Part shown: piece after piece, positions 17,487 through 27,758 of the stretch
Numbering within the stretch: position 1 is the stretch's first letter
How the letters are laid out: every line of letters begins with the position of its first letter
Source: Allomuricauda sp.
Lineage (GTDB): Bacteria > Bacteroidota > Bacteroidia > Flavobacteriales > Flavobacteriaceae
Assembly: GCF_013911645.1 (NCBI RefSeq)
Contig: NZ_JACESV010000007.1
Span: 32,542-96,541 of the forward strand
DNA: 64,000 nucleotides
Reading direction: 5' to 3'
Position numbers and translations under genes: made by a program
Notes under the pieces: model-generated
Seen by the model: the letters and a program-made list of their open reading frames with translations, nothing else
The model's database searches: none
Told to the model about the DNA's origin: nothing

Positions 17487-19754
17487 TTAAGCATTCTGCT
17501 TCTTGATCAAGTTCAAGGCCGAACCTTCGTTGAACCACTTGATTTGCGCATCGTTGTACGAATGGTTTGTTACGATGGTATCCTTACTTCCATCGGCGTG
17601 CACTACTTCGATGGTCAAAGGTTTGTCCGGAGCAAACTCTGCTGCATCCACAATGTTGAACGTATCGTCTTCCTGAATCAAATCGTAATCGTCCTCATTG
17701 GCAAAGGTCAAGGCCAACATACCTTGTTTCTTAAGGTTGGTCTCGTGGATCCTTGCAAAGGATTTTACCAATACAACGGCAACACCCAAGTGCCTTGGTT
17801 GCATGGCCGCATGCTCCCTTGATGAACCTTCACCGTAGTTGTGGTCTCCCACAACAACCGTCATGATTCCTTTTTTCTTGTATTCACGCTGCGTATCTGG
17901 AACACCTCCGTATTCACCGGTCAACTGGTTTTTTACAAAGTTGGTCTTTTGGTTGAATGCATTTACAGCACCAATCAAAGTATTATTGGCAATATTGTCC
18001 AAATGCCCTCTGAAACGCAACCATGGTCCTGCCATGGAAATATGGTCAGTAGTACATTTTCCAAAGGCCTTTATCAACAATTTCATACCCTGAAGATCGC
18101 TTGCTTTGATGGGCACAAATGGCTCCAACAATTGCAAACGCTCAGAATCCGAAGCCACTTTTACCTCTACTCCACTTCCATCTTCCAACGGGTCTTCATA
18201 ACCGTTTTCCTTAACTTCAAAACCTTTTGGTGGCAATTCCCATCCTGTCGGTTCATCCAACATTACTTCTTCGCCATCTTCGTTGATCAACTTATCCGTT
18301 AAGGGATTAAAATCCAAACGACCTGCAATAGCGATTGCAGCGGTCATTTCGGGCGAAGCTACGAAAGCGTGTGTATTGGGGTTTCCATCGGCGCGCTTTG
18401 CGAAGTTTCGGTTAAAGGAGTGAACGATGCTGTTCTTTGGTGCGTTCTTTGGATCTTTATAACGGGCCCATTGACCTATACATGGTCCACAAGCGTTAGT
18501 AAAGATTTTGGCATCCAATTTTTCGAATATCTCAAGGATACCATCACGCTCCGTAGTATATCTTACTTGTTCCGAACCTGGGTTGATACCAAATTCAGCT
18601 TTTGTCTTCAATTTTTTATCCAAAGCCTGTTGTGCAATAGATGATGCTCTCGACAAATCTTCGTAGGAAGAGTTGGTACAAGAACCTATCAATCCCCACT
18701 CTACAGCCAAAGGCCAATCATTCTTTTCTGCTTTTTCCCTCATGGTACCTACTTCGGTTGCCAAATCCGGGGTAAATGGTCCGTTGAGCAAAGGCTTTAA
18801 TTCAGAAAGGTTGATTTCGATTACTTGATCAAAATATTGTTCTGGATTGGCATAGACCTCTGGGTCAGCGGTCAAATGTTCTTTAACTTTATTGGCTTCA
18901 TCTGCAACATCGGACCTGTCCGTAGCTCTTAAATAGCGCTCCATGGACTCGTCATAACCAAAGGTTGAGGTGGTTGCCCCAATTTCAGCACCCATGTTAC
19001 AGATGGTTCCTTTACCAGTACAGGACATGGAAGTGGCTCCTGGGCCAAAATATTCAACAATAGCTCCGGTTCCACCTTTTACGGTAAGAATTTCGGCCAC
19101 TTTTAATATAACATCTTTAGGTGCTGTCCAGCCAGAAAGTTTTCCTGTTAATTTTACACCGATCAACTTAGGAAATTTAAGCTCCCAAGCCATTCCCGCC
19201 ATTACATCCACAGCATCGGCCCCACCAACTCCAATGGCCACCATTCCCAATCCACCGGCGTTTACCGTGTGGGAATCGGTTCCAATCATCATACCTCCGG
19301 GAAATGCATAATTTTCCAAGACAACTTGGTGAATAATACCTGCACCTGGCTTCCAAAACCCAATTCCATATTTGTTCGATACAGACCCCAAGAAGTCAAA
19401 AACCTCTTTACTGGTTTCGTTGGCGTGCTTTAAATCCGTGGCTGCGCCATCCTTGGCTTGGATCAAGTGATCACAGTGAACTGTTGTAGGCACCGCTACT
19501 TTATCCTTGCCCGCCTGCATAAATTGAAGCAAGGCCATTTGCGCCGTTGCATCTTGACAAGCGATTCTATCGGGTGCAAAGTCAACGTAATCCTTGCCTC
19601 TTACAAATGCTTTTTCGGGTTTACCGTCCCAAAGGTGGGAGTATAAGATTTTTTCGGAAAGTGTAAGGGGCTTGCCCACCAATTCACGGGCTTTTTCCAC
19701 ACGTTCCCCTATGGAAGCGTAAACGCCCTTAATCATGTCTATATCAAATGCCAT
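17487..19754 (-). CDS. acnA: aconitate hydratase (mitochondrial-type)
   Basis: 755 aa. The 4Fe-4S ligands are Cys359 (GSCTNSS), Cys422 and Cys425 (ACGPCIG). Further family motifs are [12 protein letters not shown] (160-170), and [17 protein letters not shown] in the swivel domain. It interconverts citrate and isocitrate in the TCA cycle. Length and motifs match the mitochondrial-like aconitase of Bacteroidota, not AcnB. It sits 104 bp after moxR on the same strand, with its own terminator downstream. Confidence 0.95.
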   Translation of the reverse strand: MAFDIDMIKGVYASIGERVEKARELVGKPLTLSEKILYSHLWDGKPEKAFVRGKDYVDFAPDRIACQDATAQMALLQFMQAGKDKVAVPTTVHCDHLIQAKDGAATDLKHANETSKEVFDFLGSVSNKYGIGFWKPGAGIIHQVVLENYAFPGGMMIGTDSHTVNAGGLGMVAIGVGGADAVDVMAGMAWELKFPKLIGVKLTGKLSGWTAPKDVILKVAEILTVKGGTGAIVEYFGPGATSMSCTGKGTICNMGAEIGATTSTFGYDESMERYLRATDRSDVADEANKVKEHLTADPEVYANPEQYFDQVIEINLSELKPLLNGPFTPDLATEVGTMREKAEKNDWPLAVEWGLIGSCTNSSYEDLSRASSIAQQALDKKLKTKAEFGINPGSEQVRYTTERDGILEIFEKLDAKIFTNACGPCIGQWARYKDPKNAPKNSIVHSFNRNFAKRADGNPNTHAFVASPEMTAAIAIAGRLDFNPLTDKLINEDGEEVMLDEPTGWELPPKGFEVKENGYEDPLEDGSGVEVKVASDSERLQLLEPFVPIKASDLQGMKLLIKAFGKCTTDHISMAGPWLRFRGHLDNIANNTLIGAVNAFNQKTNFVKNQLTGEYGGVPDTQREYKKKGIMTVVVGDHNYGEGSSREHAAMQPRHLGVAVVLVKSFARIHETNLKKQGMLALTFANEDDYDLIQEDDTFNIVDAAEFAPDKPLTIEVVHADGSKDTIVTNHSYNDAQIKWFNEGSALNLIKKQNA

Positions 19755-19858
19755 TATACAATTGAGTTTTTAAGATTTTCGTAATTCGGTAAATTTACTA
19801 AAATGAGAAGTAATTTGGAATTAGAATCGCACTAAATAAGTGTTGACTTTCTTATTTT

Positions 19859-20812
19859 TTACAATAATTCCGTGATAATTTTTTCCTCATTGATGCCTTC
19901 AGCCTCAGCTTTGTAGTTTTTTAGTATCCTGTGGCGAAGGATTCCCAAGGAAACTGCTTTAACATCTTCGATGTCCGGAGAGAACTTACCATTGATTGCT
20001 GCATGGGCCTTAGCTGCCAAAACCAAGTTCTGTGACGCCCTCGGGCCTGCTCCCCAATCAATATAACTTTTTACGTAATCGGATGCACCTTCTTGGTCCG
20101 GCCTTGTTCTATTGACCAACCTAACCGCATAATCCACAACATTGTCCGGCACGGGAATACGTCTTACCAAATGCTGTACTTCGATGATTTCGTCGGCATT
20201 GAAAAGTGTGTTTATCTGGACCTCATCATCTGCAGTAGTGGATTTCACCACTTGGATTTCCTCTTCGATCGAGGGGTATTTCAGCTCTATGGCGAACATA
20301 AAACGGTCCAATTGCGCTTCGGGCAATGGGTAGGTCCCTTCTTGCTCTATCGGGTTTTGTGTGGCCAGTACAAAATAGGGCCGATTTAATTTGTACTGTT
20401 TTCCTGCAATGGTCACAGCTCTCTCCTGCATGGCCTCCAGCAAAGCTGCTTGGGTTTTTGGCGGTGTACGGTTGATCTCATCAGCCAAAATGATATTGCC
20501 AAAAACCGGTCCCTTAATAAATTTAAAGTTTCGGTTTTGGTCCAAGACCTCACTTCCTAAAATATCGCTGGGCATTAGGTCGGGCGTAAACTGGATTCTT
20601 TTAAAATCCAGTCCCAAGGTTTGTGCAATGGTGTTGACCATTAAGGTTTTTGCCAGACCGGGAACACCGATCAACAAGGAGTGCCCCCCCGTGTAAATGG
20701 ATAGTAGTATTTGCTCGATCACTTCATTTTGGCCCACAATGACCTTGGCAATCTCTTTTTTTAAATCTTGGTGCTTTTTTACCAGATTTTCTACTGCAAC
20801 TACATCCGACAT
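19859..20812 (-). CDS. MoxR-type AAA+ ATPase
   Basis: 317 aa. The Walker A motif is GVPGLAKT, Walker B is ILADEINR, sensor text reads ATQNPIEQEGTYPLPEAQLDRF, and a C-terminal lid follows. MoxR ATPases act as chaperones in maturation of complexes, usually with a von Willebrand (DUF58) partner; none is encoded here. It is 4 bp downstream of the SurA-like gene, so it is probably co-transcribed with the periplasmic foldases. Confidence 0.93.
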   Translation of the reverse strand: MSDVVAVENLVKKHQDLKKEIAKVIVGQNEVIEQILLSIYTGGHSLLIGVPGLAKTLMVNTIAQTLGLDFKRIQFTPDLMPSDILGSEVLDQNRNFKFIKGPVFGNIILADEINRTPPKTQAALLEAMQERAVTIAGKQYKLNRPYFVLATQNPIEQEGTYPLPEAQLDRFMFAIELKYPSIEEEIQVVKSTTADDEVQINTLFNADEIIEVQHLVRRIPVPDNVVDYAVRLVNRTRPDQEGASDYVKSYIDWGAGPRASQNLVLAAKAHAAINGKFSPDIEDVKAVSLGILRHRILKNYKAEAEGINEEKIITELL

Positions 20813-20816
20813 ACAA

Positions 20817-22217
20817 TTATTCCTTTACCCAGTTGTTTGCAAAATCGCAGTTCCTACTTTCGGAGTCAACATGGATATAAGTATCCTCTATATGTTCGTC
20901 CATCCATTCTTTAATGGCCTTGAATTGTTTTTCTCGTAGTGCCAGTTCCTGGATTTTCATGTAGTCTTTTGCAAAATCTGCCTCGTGCTCGTCATAACGG
21001 TTGGAAATCTTCATGATTTTGAACTTGGGAGCTCCTCCTCTTTGGTCATCTTCACGAATGGGACGTGATATTTCACCATCCTTTAAATCCCTAACTTGAT
21101 TGTATAGTGTTGGATCCATTTTGGTCAGCTCAAAACGGGAATCAAAGTTTACTGGGTTACGGAGCAATCCACCATCGAACTTGGTCTCTTTTTCGTCTGA
21201 AAAGTTCAATGCAGCCTCTGCAAAGGTGTATTTGCCATCCAAAATTTGTTGGCGGATAGTATCCAATTCATTTACGGCCTTATCAATAGCACTTTGAGGA
21301 ATTTTAGGAATCATCAGGATATGTCGAAGATCCAACTCTTGTCCCCTGATTTTTTCTATATAAATAATATGATAGCCGAAACTTGTTTCAAAGGGCTCCG
21401 ATATCTCCCCTTCTTGAAGACTGAAGGCTACATCCTTAAATTCCTTTACAAACGGAGTTTCTTTCGTCATACTATAAAAACCTCCTTTGGATTTAGAACC
21501 TGGATCTTGTGAATACAAAATTGCCTTTACATTAAAGCTAGCATCGTTTTCCAAAACGTCCTGACGAATTTCCTTTAACTGGTCAATGACCTTTTGTTTT
21601 TCCTCTTCCGGGGCCTCGGGCTGTTTTACAATCTGGGCAATTTCCAGTTCTGCCCCAAAAACAGGTCTTTCATCTTCCGGAATTTTATAGAAAAATTGGC
21701 GAACTTCTTCCGGGGTCACTTCAATCTCTTCAACAATTTTGCCCTGCATTTTTTCGGAGAGCATACGCAGTTTGTTGATTTCAAAAAGCTCCTCGCGGAA
21801 ACTTTCCATATCGGGCTTTTTATAGTAGCTCAGCATTTTTTCAACACTGCCTATTTGTTGGGTAAGTTGTTGTATCTGCTGATCACTTTGGGCGTTTACC
21901 ATATCGTCGGACACCAATAAACTATCCTGTACCGCTTGGTGGGCGTACAATCTATCCTCCATAAGTTTGCCCAATAGGTTGCATCGGGTAACATCTTCGG
22001 TGGATGCCCCTTGATTTTGAAGGTCTATCAATGTTTTATCTATATCCGATTCCAAGATCACGTAATCCCCGACCACGGCGGCAATACCATCCAATTTTAC
22101 TTTTTTGGCGTTACTTGTGGAATCGTTAACGCCCAATGCTTCGTCGGCTTCCTGCGCTTGTACCATACCGAACAGTGCAAAAAATGCAATAAAAAGTCCT
22201 TTAATTTTCTTTGTCAT
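20817..22217 (-). CDS. SurA-like peptidylprolyl isomerase (two PpiC domains)
   Basis: 466 aa from the Met at 22217, chosen because a signal peptide (MTKKIKGLFIAFFALFG, cleaved after AQA) begins there; an in-frame Met at 22253 would add 12 charged residues. A SurA N-terminal helical domain (about 35-175) is followed by two parvulin domains (about 180-285 and 290-390), the second with LDLRHILM and FGYHIIYIE-type motifs preceding it. It should chaperone unfolded outer-membrane proteins in the periplasm. It overlaps the upstream lipoprotein gene by 17 bp. Confidence 0.9.
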   Translation of the reverse strand: MTKKIKGLFIAFFALFGMVQAQEADEALGVNDSTSNAKKVKLDGIAAVVGDYVILESDIDKTLIDLQNQGASTEDVTRCNLLGKLMEDRLYAHQAVQDSLLVSDDMVNAQSDQQIQQLTQQIGSVEKMLSYYKKPDMESFREELFEINKLRMLSEKMQGKIVEEIEVTPEEVRQFFYKIPEDERPVFGAELEIAQIVKQPEAPEEEKQKVIDQLKEIRQDVLENDASFNVKAILYSQDPGSKSKGGFYSMTKETPFVKEFKDVAFSLQEGEISEPFETSFGYHIIYIEKIRGQELDLRHILMIPKIPQSAIDKAVNELDTIRQQILDGKYTFAEAALNFSDEKETKFDGGLLRNPVNFDSRFELTKMDPTLYNQVRDLKDGEISRPIREDDQRGGAPKFKIMKISNRYDEHEADFAKDYMKIQELALREKQFKAIKEWMDEHIEDTYIHVDSESRNCDFANNWVKE

Positions 22218-23082
22218 AAACCTCAAATTCATTCTTCTTAATAGCTTCATCAATAATTTCGGTTTCCAGTTTTTTTATGTAGTTCAACCGTCTCCTGTTC
22301 AATATCAATTGTTTGATGTCCGGCTCCACATAATCAAAAGGAGCTGTTTCGTTGACTTCCAACACATTGGTCACCAAGCCCAAATATACCTCTAACGAAT
22401 CTTGTAACTCAAAAAATTGTGATTTTTTTAAGTGGGTTTCCTCATTTGCCCGCGTTAAAGGCGGGATTTCCTCGATTACCCGTGATGCACTTATCCAAAT
22501 AGAATCATTAAAATGAATTTTTTTGAACTGTACCGCGATGGAATCCAAATATCTTTTATCCGAAACGTCCCAATTTTTTATTTTGGCCTCTACACCGTCC
22601 CTGTCCAAAAACTTTTCGGACATGCCCACAAACCTGAGCTGCACCAATTTTTCGTTTAGTTTGAAGTTTTCCTTCTCCCGCTCGTAAAACTCCTGTAGCT
22701 GTGCCTTGGTAACGGAAGTGTCCTGGGATTGGTTCACCAATGCCTCTATATAAGCCCTTGTGTAGAGGTCGGCTCGGTAATCGGACACCAAACGGTCAAA
22801 TTCGGCCAACTTTTCTTCGGGCAGATTTATTTTGGATTTGGACAACAATAATTGCTTCGATGCCCAATTGTTGATATAATTGGCGACAAAAACGGTACTA
22901 TCCTCCGCTGTCATGTCGTCTCTGATCAAGGAAGCAATGTCCTCTTTGTACAAAAAAGTATCGTCCACCCTTGCCAAAGGTTCCTTCTCTTCTTCCTTGT
23001 TGAACATGCCCTCGCAAGAAGAAACGAGTATTGCAATAAAAGTGCAAAGAAGGAACAGCGTATTTTTTTGGTGCTTAAGCAT
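22201..23082 (-). CDS. SurA-N-like periplasmic lipoprotein
   Basis: 293 aa from the Met at 23082. This start gives a clean lipoprotein signal (LVSSC), while the first in-frame Met (23133) would put 17 odd residues before it and lies upstream of a good promoter box. The mature chain is helical and charged, like the chaperone part of SurA/PpiD, with text such as DDTFLYKEDIASLI and a DTSVTKAQLQEFYEREKENF block. No parvulin catalytic domain is visible. It probably works with the downstream SurA-like isomerase. Confidence 0.82.
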   Translation of the reverse strand: MLKHQKNTLFLLCTFIAILVSSCEGMFNKEEEKEPLARVDDTFLYKEDIASLIRDDMTAEDSTVFVANYINNWASKQLLLSKSKINLPEEKLAEFDRLVSDYRADLYTRAYIEALVNQSQDTSVTKAQLQEFYEREKENFKLNEKLVQLRFVGMSEKFLDRDGVEAKIKNWDVSDKRYLDSIAVQFKKIHFNDSIWISASRVIEEIPPLTRANEETHLKKSQFFELQDSLEVYLGLVTNVLEVNETAPFDYVEPDIKQLILNRRRLNYIKKLETEIIDEAIKKNEFEVYDKEN

Positions 23083-23086
23083 TTCG

Positions 23087-23116
23087 CAAAAATAACAATT
23101 ACAAAATCCCTTACAA
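23087..23116 (-). promoter_or_regulatory. promoter of the foldase-moxR operon
   Basis: On the minus strand TATTTTTG (23087-23094) matches the -7 consensus TAnnTTTG, with TTG 19 bases upstream. The box ends only 4 bases before the ATG at 23082, which implies a nearly leaderless mRNA. Confidence 0.5.
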
Positions 23117-23199
23117 GAAGGTTCTAATTTCATTAACAGATTTTTTTAGTTGGAGATAGATGCCAGAAATTGCTACATTAGTGCAAAACCAAACCAAAC

Positions 23200-23652
23200 A
23201 TGAAGTACACTACCGAAATTGTTGTTAATGTCCCAAGGGAAGAATTCATCAAAAAGATGGACGATCCCGAAAACATGAGGCATTGGCAAAGAGGTCTTGT
23301 AAACTATGAGCAACTATCCCAAAACCCTGGACAGGAAGGTGCCCAAATGAGTCTCAGTTACAAAATGGGCAAACGAGAAATAACCATGGTAGAGACCATC
23401 ATCAAAAGAAACCTTCCCGACGAACTGCACACCATTTACGACACCAAAGGCGTGCATAACATTCAAAAAAATTATTTTAAGGAAGAAGGGGGCAAAACCC
23501 GCTGGGTTTCCGAGTCTGAATTCCAATTTTCGGGATTTGGCATGAAAATTATGGGGCTTTTTATGCCCGGGGCGTTTAAAAAACAATCCTTAAAGTACAT
23601 GCAAGACTTTAAATCCTTTGCCGAAACCGGCAAATCCGTAACCGACTCATAA
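23200..23652 (+). CDS. SRPBCC family protein
   Basis: 150 aa. It starts MKYTTEIVVNVPREEFI and ends with a long C-terminal helix, in the START/Bet v 1-like pattern of ligand-binding proteins; motifs include YKMGKREITMVETI and TRWVSESEFQF. No catalytic residues can be assigned. It lies 5 bp before a small unknown gene and probably forms a transcription unit with it and the hydrolase that follows. Confidence 0.85.
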   Translation: MKYTTEIVVNVPREEFIKKMDDPENMRHWQRGLVNYEQLSQNPGQEGAQMSLSYKMGKREITMVETIIKRNLPDELHTIYDTKGVHNIQKNYFKEEGGKTRWVSESEFQFSGFGMKIMGLFMPGAFKKQSLKYMQDFKSFAETGKSVTDS

Positions 23653-23657
23653 AAACC

Positions 23658-23915
23658 ATGGAAAAGCTTTTGGACAGAAAAATAAAGATTATTTGGGACT
23701 TTAGAGGCCCCAATGCGGCCCATGTCGCCGAACACTATTTAAAACACCTCAAAGAATTTGTAGAGGCAGAGGAATTAAAACATGACCTTTCCGGAGTAGA
23801 ACATTATAGTCCCACCCACAGTATTGCTTTTTTGGTCGTGGCCGAATTTGAATTAAAGGAGGCAAGGGAAATTCTGAAACCCCACAGGGGCCAGGTATAT
23901 ACGGGGGAAATTTAA
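23658..23915 (+). CDS. small conserved-looking hypothetical protein
   Basis: 85 aa, cytosolic, no signal peptide or membrane segment. It contains two His-rich stretches (AAHVAEHYLKHL and VEHYSPTHS). The function is not recognised. It is tightly placed 5 bp after the SRPBCC gene and 10 bp before the hydrolase gene, which supports its being real. Confidence 0.75.
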   Translation: MEKLLDRKIKIIWDFRGPNAAHVAEHYLKHLKEFVEAEELKHDLSGVEHYSPTHSIAFLVVAEFELKEAREILKPHRGQVYTGEI

Positions 23916-23925
23916 TCTTTTTTTC

Positions 23926-25059
23926 ATGAGGTCCAGACTTGGGATATTGAGTTTACTTGTATTGGGGCTCTCCTGCTCCAAAAATTCATCTACCGACCCT
24001 TTGATCCAAGTGCTTTCTTCCGGGAATGTCAAAATTAGTAGGGTAATGGACAATCTGGAGGCACATGAAGTCCAAATAAGATACACCCAAATAGACCGAA
24101 GCAACGACAACATCGTTTTCACAGATTACGATTTTCAGGTTGACAAAAGCAACTATTTTTATCCTGCAAGCACGGTTAAATTCCCCGCTGCGGTGGCCAC
24201 TCTGGAAAAACTCAACGAACTTGACTCACTTTCCCTAAACACCCGGTTTTTTGTTGAAGGTGATTCCGTAAACACAACATTCGCAAAGGCCATTTCAGAA
24301 ATTTTTGCCGTCTCGGACAATGCTGCAAACAACCGATTGGTAGAGTTTTTAGGGCAAGACGACTTGAATAAAAGGATGCAAAGGAGAGGCGTTTCGCCCA
24401 TTCGGATAGCCCATCGTTTATCTACGGACAATGCTGATGATGTAACTACCAAACCATTGGTTTTTTACCTTAACGATTCCACGACCTCATTGAGCAAACC
24501 CATTATAAATTCTCCGATAAAACCACTTGAACTAAATAGGGCTGAAAAAGGAAAAGGTTTTATTTCTGATGAATCTTTGCAAATGGATCCTTTTGATTTT
24601 TCGTTGAAAAATTACTATCCCATCGAGGCACAGACTGCACTTTTAAAACGTATCATCTTTCCTGAAGCATTCCCAAGGGAACAACGTTTTAACCTAAGTG
24701 AAAGCCAACAAGAGTTTGTGTTGACCGCCATGCACACGCTTCCACCACAATTGGGTTATGATCCCGATGAGTTTTATGATAGCTACGTAAAGTTTTTTAT
24801 GTTTGGCGATAGCACCGAGCCCATGCCCGAACACATAAAAATATATAACAAGGTGGGGTACGCATACGGCACGTTAACAGATTGCGCCTATATCAAGGAC
24901 ACCAAAAACAATGTTGATTTTATGCTCACGGCAACGATATTGGTCAATAGTGATGGTATTTTTAATGATGATGCCTACGAATACGACGAAGTGGGCATTC
25001 CATTTTTGGCACAATTGGGTCGGGAACTATACAAGTATGAGCTAAGTCGGAAACGTTGA
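23926..25059 (+). CDS. class A beta-lactamase-like serine hydrolase, lipoprotein
   Basis: 377 aa. Lipobox LGLSC (Cys17). The beta-lactamase/transpeptidase fold is marked by STVK (Ser82, Lys85), SDN (Ser130-Asn132) and a KVG triad equivalent near residue 309. The chain is longer than class A beta-lactamases (about 290 aa) and the SDN-to-KVG distance is enlarged by an insertion. It may be a peptidoglycan or peptide hydrolase rather than an antibiotic-inactivating enzyme; the sequence does not decide. Confidence 0.85.
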   Translation: MRSRLGILSLLVLGLSCSKNSSTDPLIQVLSSGNVKISRVMDNLEAHEVQIRYTQIDRSNDNIVFTDYDFQVDKSNYFYPASTVKFPAAVATLEKLNELDSLSLNTRFFVEGDSVNTTFAKAISEIFAVSDNAANNRLVEFLGQDDLNKRMQRRGVSPIRIAHRLSTDNADDVTTKPLVFYLNDSTTSLSKPIINSPIKPLELNRAEKGKGFISDESLQMDPFDFSLKNYYPIEAQTALLKRIIFPEAFPREQRFNLSESQQEFVLTAMHTLPPQLGYDPDEFYDSYVKFFMFGDSTEPMPEHIKIYNKVGYAYGTLTDCAYIKDTKNNVDFMLTATILVNSDGIFNDDAYEYDEVGIPFLAQLGRELYKYELSRKR

Positions 25060-25110
25060 TCAGCTCCCTTTCAACATTAAACTACTTTCTTCTAAAGGCA
25101 ACCAAAGAGT

Positions 25111-25177
25111 CCTCCCCCAACCCCTCCAACGGAGGGGAGAATAGTTCCTCCCCTTTGGGGAGGTTAGGTGGGGACAA
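25111..25177. repeat. GC-rich double-hairpin intergenic repeat
   Basis: Two adjacent hairpins, CCCCTCC-AACGG-AGGGG (about 25121-25137) and CCTCCCC-TTT-GGGGAGG (about 25148-25164), lie within a larger palindrome whose ends read CCTCCCC and GGTGGGG. The block is far richer in G+C than its surroundings. This form is common as an interspersed element in flavobacterial intergenic DNA. It lies between convergent genes; the rest of 25060-25334 shows nothing else. Confidence 0.65.
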
Positions 25178-25334
25178 AACGTGAAAGAAAAAAGACCAAA
25201 GTCTTCACCTAAAGGCGAGGGATTTACCTCCAGATTCATACATTAAGAAAAGAGGGACATTGGCCCAAGAATCAAATTCTTTTCGGCAATATCCCACCTT
25301 CCGGACTAGAAGAATCCATAAAAGTCAAGAAACC

Positions 25335-26951
25335 TCATCCAACCATTTCTGGTTGCATGTTCCAATTTTCGTTACCCAAGAGTACTTGGTCAAAATCTAT
25401 ACCTTCAATCGGTTTTAAGGTTTGGCTTGCTGCATCCCATTCTATTTTCCTTCCCAACTTCCAGGATAAACCTGCCATGTGGGCAGAAATAGCCTCATCA
25501 AAACCTTCTTTGATGCCGCAGCTTACGTTTCCGCCGTTTTTTATAACACTTAACCATTCCCTCATGTGCAAAAAGGTAGAATCTACACGAACCCCATCAA
25601 TATAAGTCCACATTAGGCCTTTATCGGCAAAGTACTGCGATGTTGCCGATGATACGGCATCTGTTGCATTCGCTGCTGGGTCGTATTGGTAGATAGGTAC
25701 GTCAGGTCTCATTTTTTCCATTTCCAGCATATCGGCATATCGGGTAGACGCCCCATCGGGCCAAACCGTTAATCTATTGCCCAGTTCCATAGTGGCATCG
25801 TGCCCCATTAAAATAGTGGGGCGGTTGAAACCGTTGCCCAAGGTAGCACTATAGCAAAAGGTCATTCCTTTTTCCTTGCCCTTGGTTTGACTACTTCCTG
25901 TACTGAAATCGGGGAATTCCATATTCACTTGAATCACATCGGGAACATTACGGCCATCGTTATGGGTATAAATTCCACCTGAAGCACTTACCGAAGCTGG
26001 AATTCCCATATTGAGGACGCAGTTCAAGCGGTCGTAATCGTGCGTCAATAAATCCCCGGAAAGGCCAGAACCATAGGCCCACCATTTACGCCATCTAAAA
26101 AAGTGGTTTTTGTTGAACGGCACCTTTGGTGCCGACCCCAAGAATTGTTCCCAATCAATGGTATCGGGACTGGCTTTTTCGTGGATATCGTAGTTCCATG
26201 CCCCGTTGTCGTCGTTCCTGTTTGTGTTTGTCTGGATCAAGGACACATGCCCCAGCGTTCCTTTTTCCACAATGTCGCGGGCCGTGCCAAAACTCAAGGT
26301 TTGCCTATGTTGGTGTCCTACTGCAAAAACCGCATCGGATTTTTCGGCCGCTTCACGCAAGGTATAGGTCTCGCCAACGGTATGCGTCATAGGTTTTTCT
26401 ACATACATATGCACATTATTGTTCAATGCTTCGATAGACATGGGAGCATGCCAGTGGTCCGGGGTAGCGATTACCACGGCATCCACTTCGCCACTTTGGA
26501 TCATATCCTTGTAGGTCAAATATCTTTTTATTTGATTATCATCCGTCGAGAAGGAGTTGATGAATTTTTCGGCTCGTACATCGAATACATCACAAATACC
26601 GACCAACTTTACATTGAGCCGTTCTTGTTTCTCAAAATCTTCCAACCTTTTATTGTTCGGGTCTTCTTCGGCTTCCAAACGCATTTCTTCTTTCCATTCG
26701 TCCGTGGCAAAGCCCAATGCCCTGGTCAATTGTTCCCCTCGGATACCAAAACCTATAATTCCGATTCGAACAGGTTCACCGCCAATACCTGGAACCGCAG
26801 GGGGCAATGATGGTTTTATATTAAGTTGTTCCAATATTTCCGAGCGTTTATTCCTAGACCCCACAGAGGTCGCAGCTCCTGCCCACCATACAGCTCCGAG
26901 TATGGGCAGGCCTCCCAATCCTAGTAAAAGGTCTCTTCTAGTCCATTTCAT
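25335..26951 (-). CDS. Gfo/Idh/MocA family oxidoreductase, Tat-exported
   Basis: 538 aa. The N-terminus has a twin-arginine signal (TRRDLLLG, Arg5-Arg6, then a hydrophobic stretch), so a cofactor-loaded protein is exported. The NAD(P)-binding fold starts at IGIIGFGIRG (about 62-72) and the family motif EKPMTH is near residue 187. The substrate is unknown; relatives act on sugars and inositols. It overlaps the end of the DoxX gene region by 4 bp (26948-26951) and is upstream of it in the same unit. Confidence 0.92.
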   Translation of the reverse strand: MKWTRRDLLLGLGGLPILGAVWWAGAATSVGSRNKRSEILEQLNIKPSLPPAVPGIGGEPVRIGIIGFGIRGEQLTRALGFATDEWKEEMRLEAEEDPNNKRLEDFEKQERLNVKLVGICDVFDVRAEKFINSFSTDDNQIKRYLTYKDMIQSGEVDAVVIATPDHWHAPMSIEALNNNVHMYVEKPMTHTVGETYTLREAAEKSDAVFAVGHQHRQTLSFGTARDIVEKGTLGHVSLIQTNTNRNDDNGAWNYDIHEKASPDTIDWEQFLGSAPKVPFNKNHFFRWRKWWAYGSGLSGDLLTHDYDRLNCVLNMGIPASVSASGGIYTHNDGRNVPDVIQVNMEFPDFSTGSSQTKGKEKGMTFCYSATLGNGFNRPTILMGHDATMELGNRLTVWPDGASTRYADMLEMEKMRPDVPIYQYDPAANATDAVSSATSQYFADKGLMWTYIDGVRVDSTFLHMREWLSVIKNGGNVSCGIKEGFDEAISAHMAGLSWKLGRKIEWDAASQTLKPIEGIDFDQVLLGNENWNMQPEMVG

Positions 26952-27427
26952 TGTTCCTGAGTTTTAAGTTTGTACTTTCTAAGGTAATCCAGACCAAAGT
27001 ATTTGCCTGTTGGTAGTTGGTAAATCACAATACAGGCCACAAGTTCAATCAAATTCTTATTGATCAACCAGTAGTTTCCTTCTGCGTTCATTTGTGTTAA
27101 CCCGGGAAATGGCGGATGGGCCAAGAAATACAATGCCAGCAGGCCAATGCCCACAATGGCCCCGATTTTTTCAAAGATTCCAAGGGTAAAGGTGACCCCA
27201 ACCACCATAAGGGCAATAATGTTCAAAGTATCCACCCAACCTATGGTTGCATCGCCGATCAACATGGTAAAAAACCACTCAAAAGGTCCTTGCGCGGTTG
27301 CCAAATACCCAAACGATGTCCATTCGGGATTGTACATCTTCACCACACCTTCAAATAAAAAGTGCCACCCGATAAAAATACGAAGCAGGGTAACACTTGC
27401 TTTCAGTTTATTTTGATTTTGGTTCAT
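26948..27427 (-). CDS. DoxX family membrane protein
   Basis: 159 aa from the Met at 27427 (MNQNQNKLK); the longer in-frame start at 27481 adds 18 residues without family character. Four transmembrane helices, with LLRIFIGWHFLFEGVVKMYNP as the typical DoxX beginning. Function of the family is poorly known (often linked to membrane redox). It precedes the oxidoreductase gene on the minus strand and its stop overlaps that start (ATGA). Confidence 0.88.
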   Translation of the reverse strand: MNQNQNKLKASVTLLRIFIGWHFLFEGVVKMYNPEWTSFGYLATAQGPFEWFFTMLIGDATIGWVDTLNIIALMVVGVTFTLGIFEKIGAIVGIGLLALYFLAHPPFPGLTQMNAEGNYWLINKNLIELVACIVIYQLPTGKYFGLDYLRKYKLKTQEQ

Positions 27428-27758
27428 AGTTATATAGTTAATTGCAAACAATCGTTGCTTCTGATATGTTTTAGAAATCAAGAATTGGGAAATGACACAG
27501 CTGAGCTTTTTTATTTTGAAATACTAAAAGTACCTAACACCACCACCAAATACCATGACAAATGTCATTTTCAAGGATTAGACCTATTGCTTCTGTTTAA
27601 ACATCAAAATCGTGACTTTAAAAAAATGGTTGAAAAGAATTTTCATCAAATAAAAGCATGTTGAGACAACACACCAAACTGTGCAAGGCAGAACAAGTGT
27701 ATTATGGAATCACGCGCCTATGATGATAAGAAGAAGAATATTGCCCTAAGCAAAACCC
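27428..27758. other. 331-bp intergenic stretch
   Basis: No convincing gene on either strand. It holds a 14-bp perfect palindrome ATGACAAATGTCAT variant (arms ATGACA 27555-27560 and TGTCAT 27563-27568), possibly a regulator site for the DoxX-oxidoreductase unit. I see nothing else. Confidence 0.5.

Noticed and set aside
26103..26810. 235-codon plus-strand open frame
   Set aside because: Lies wholly inside the Gfo/Idh/MocA gene on the opposite strand; composition is that of a complement frame and no family is visible.
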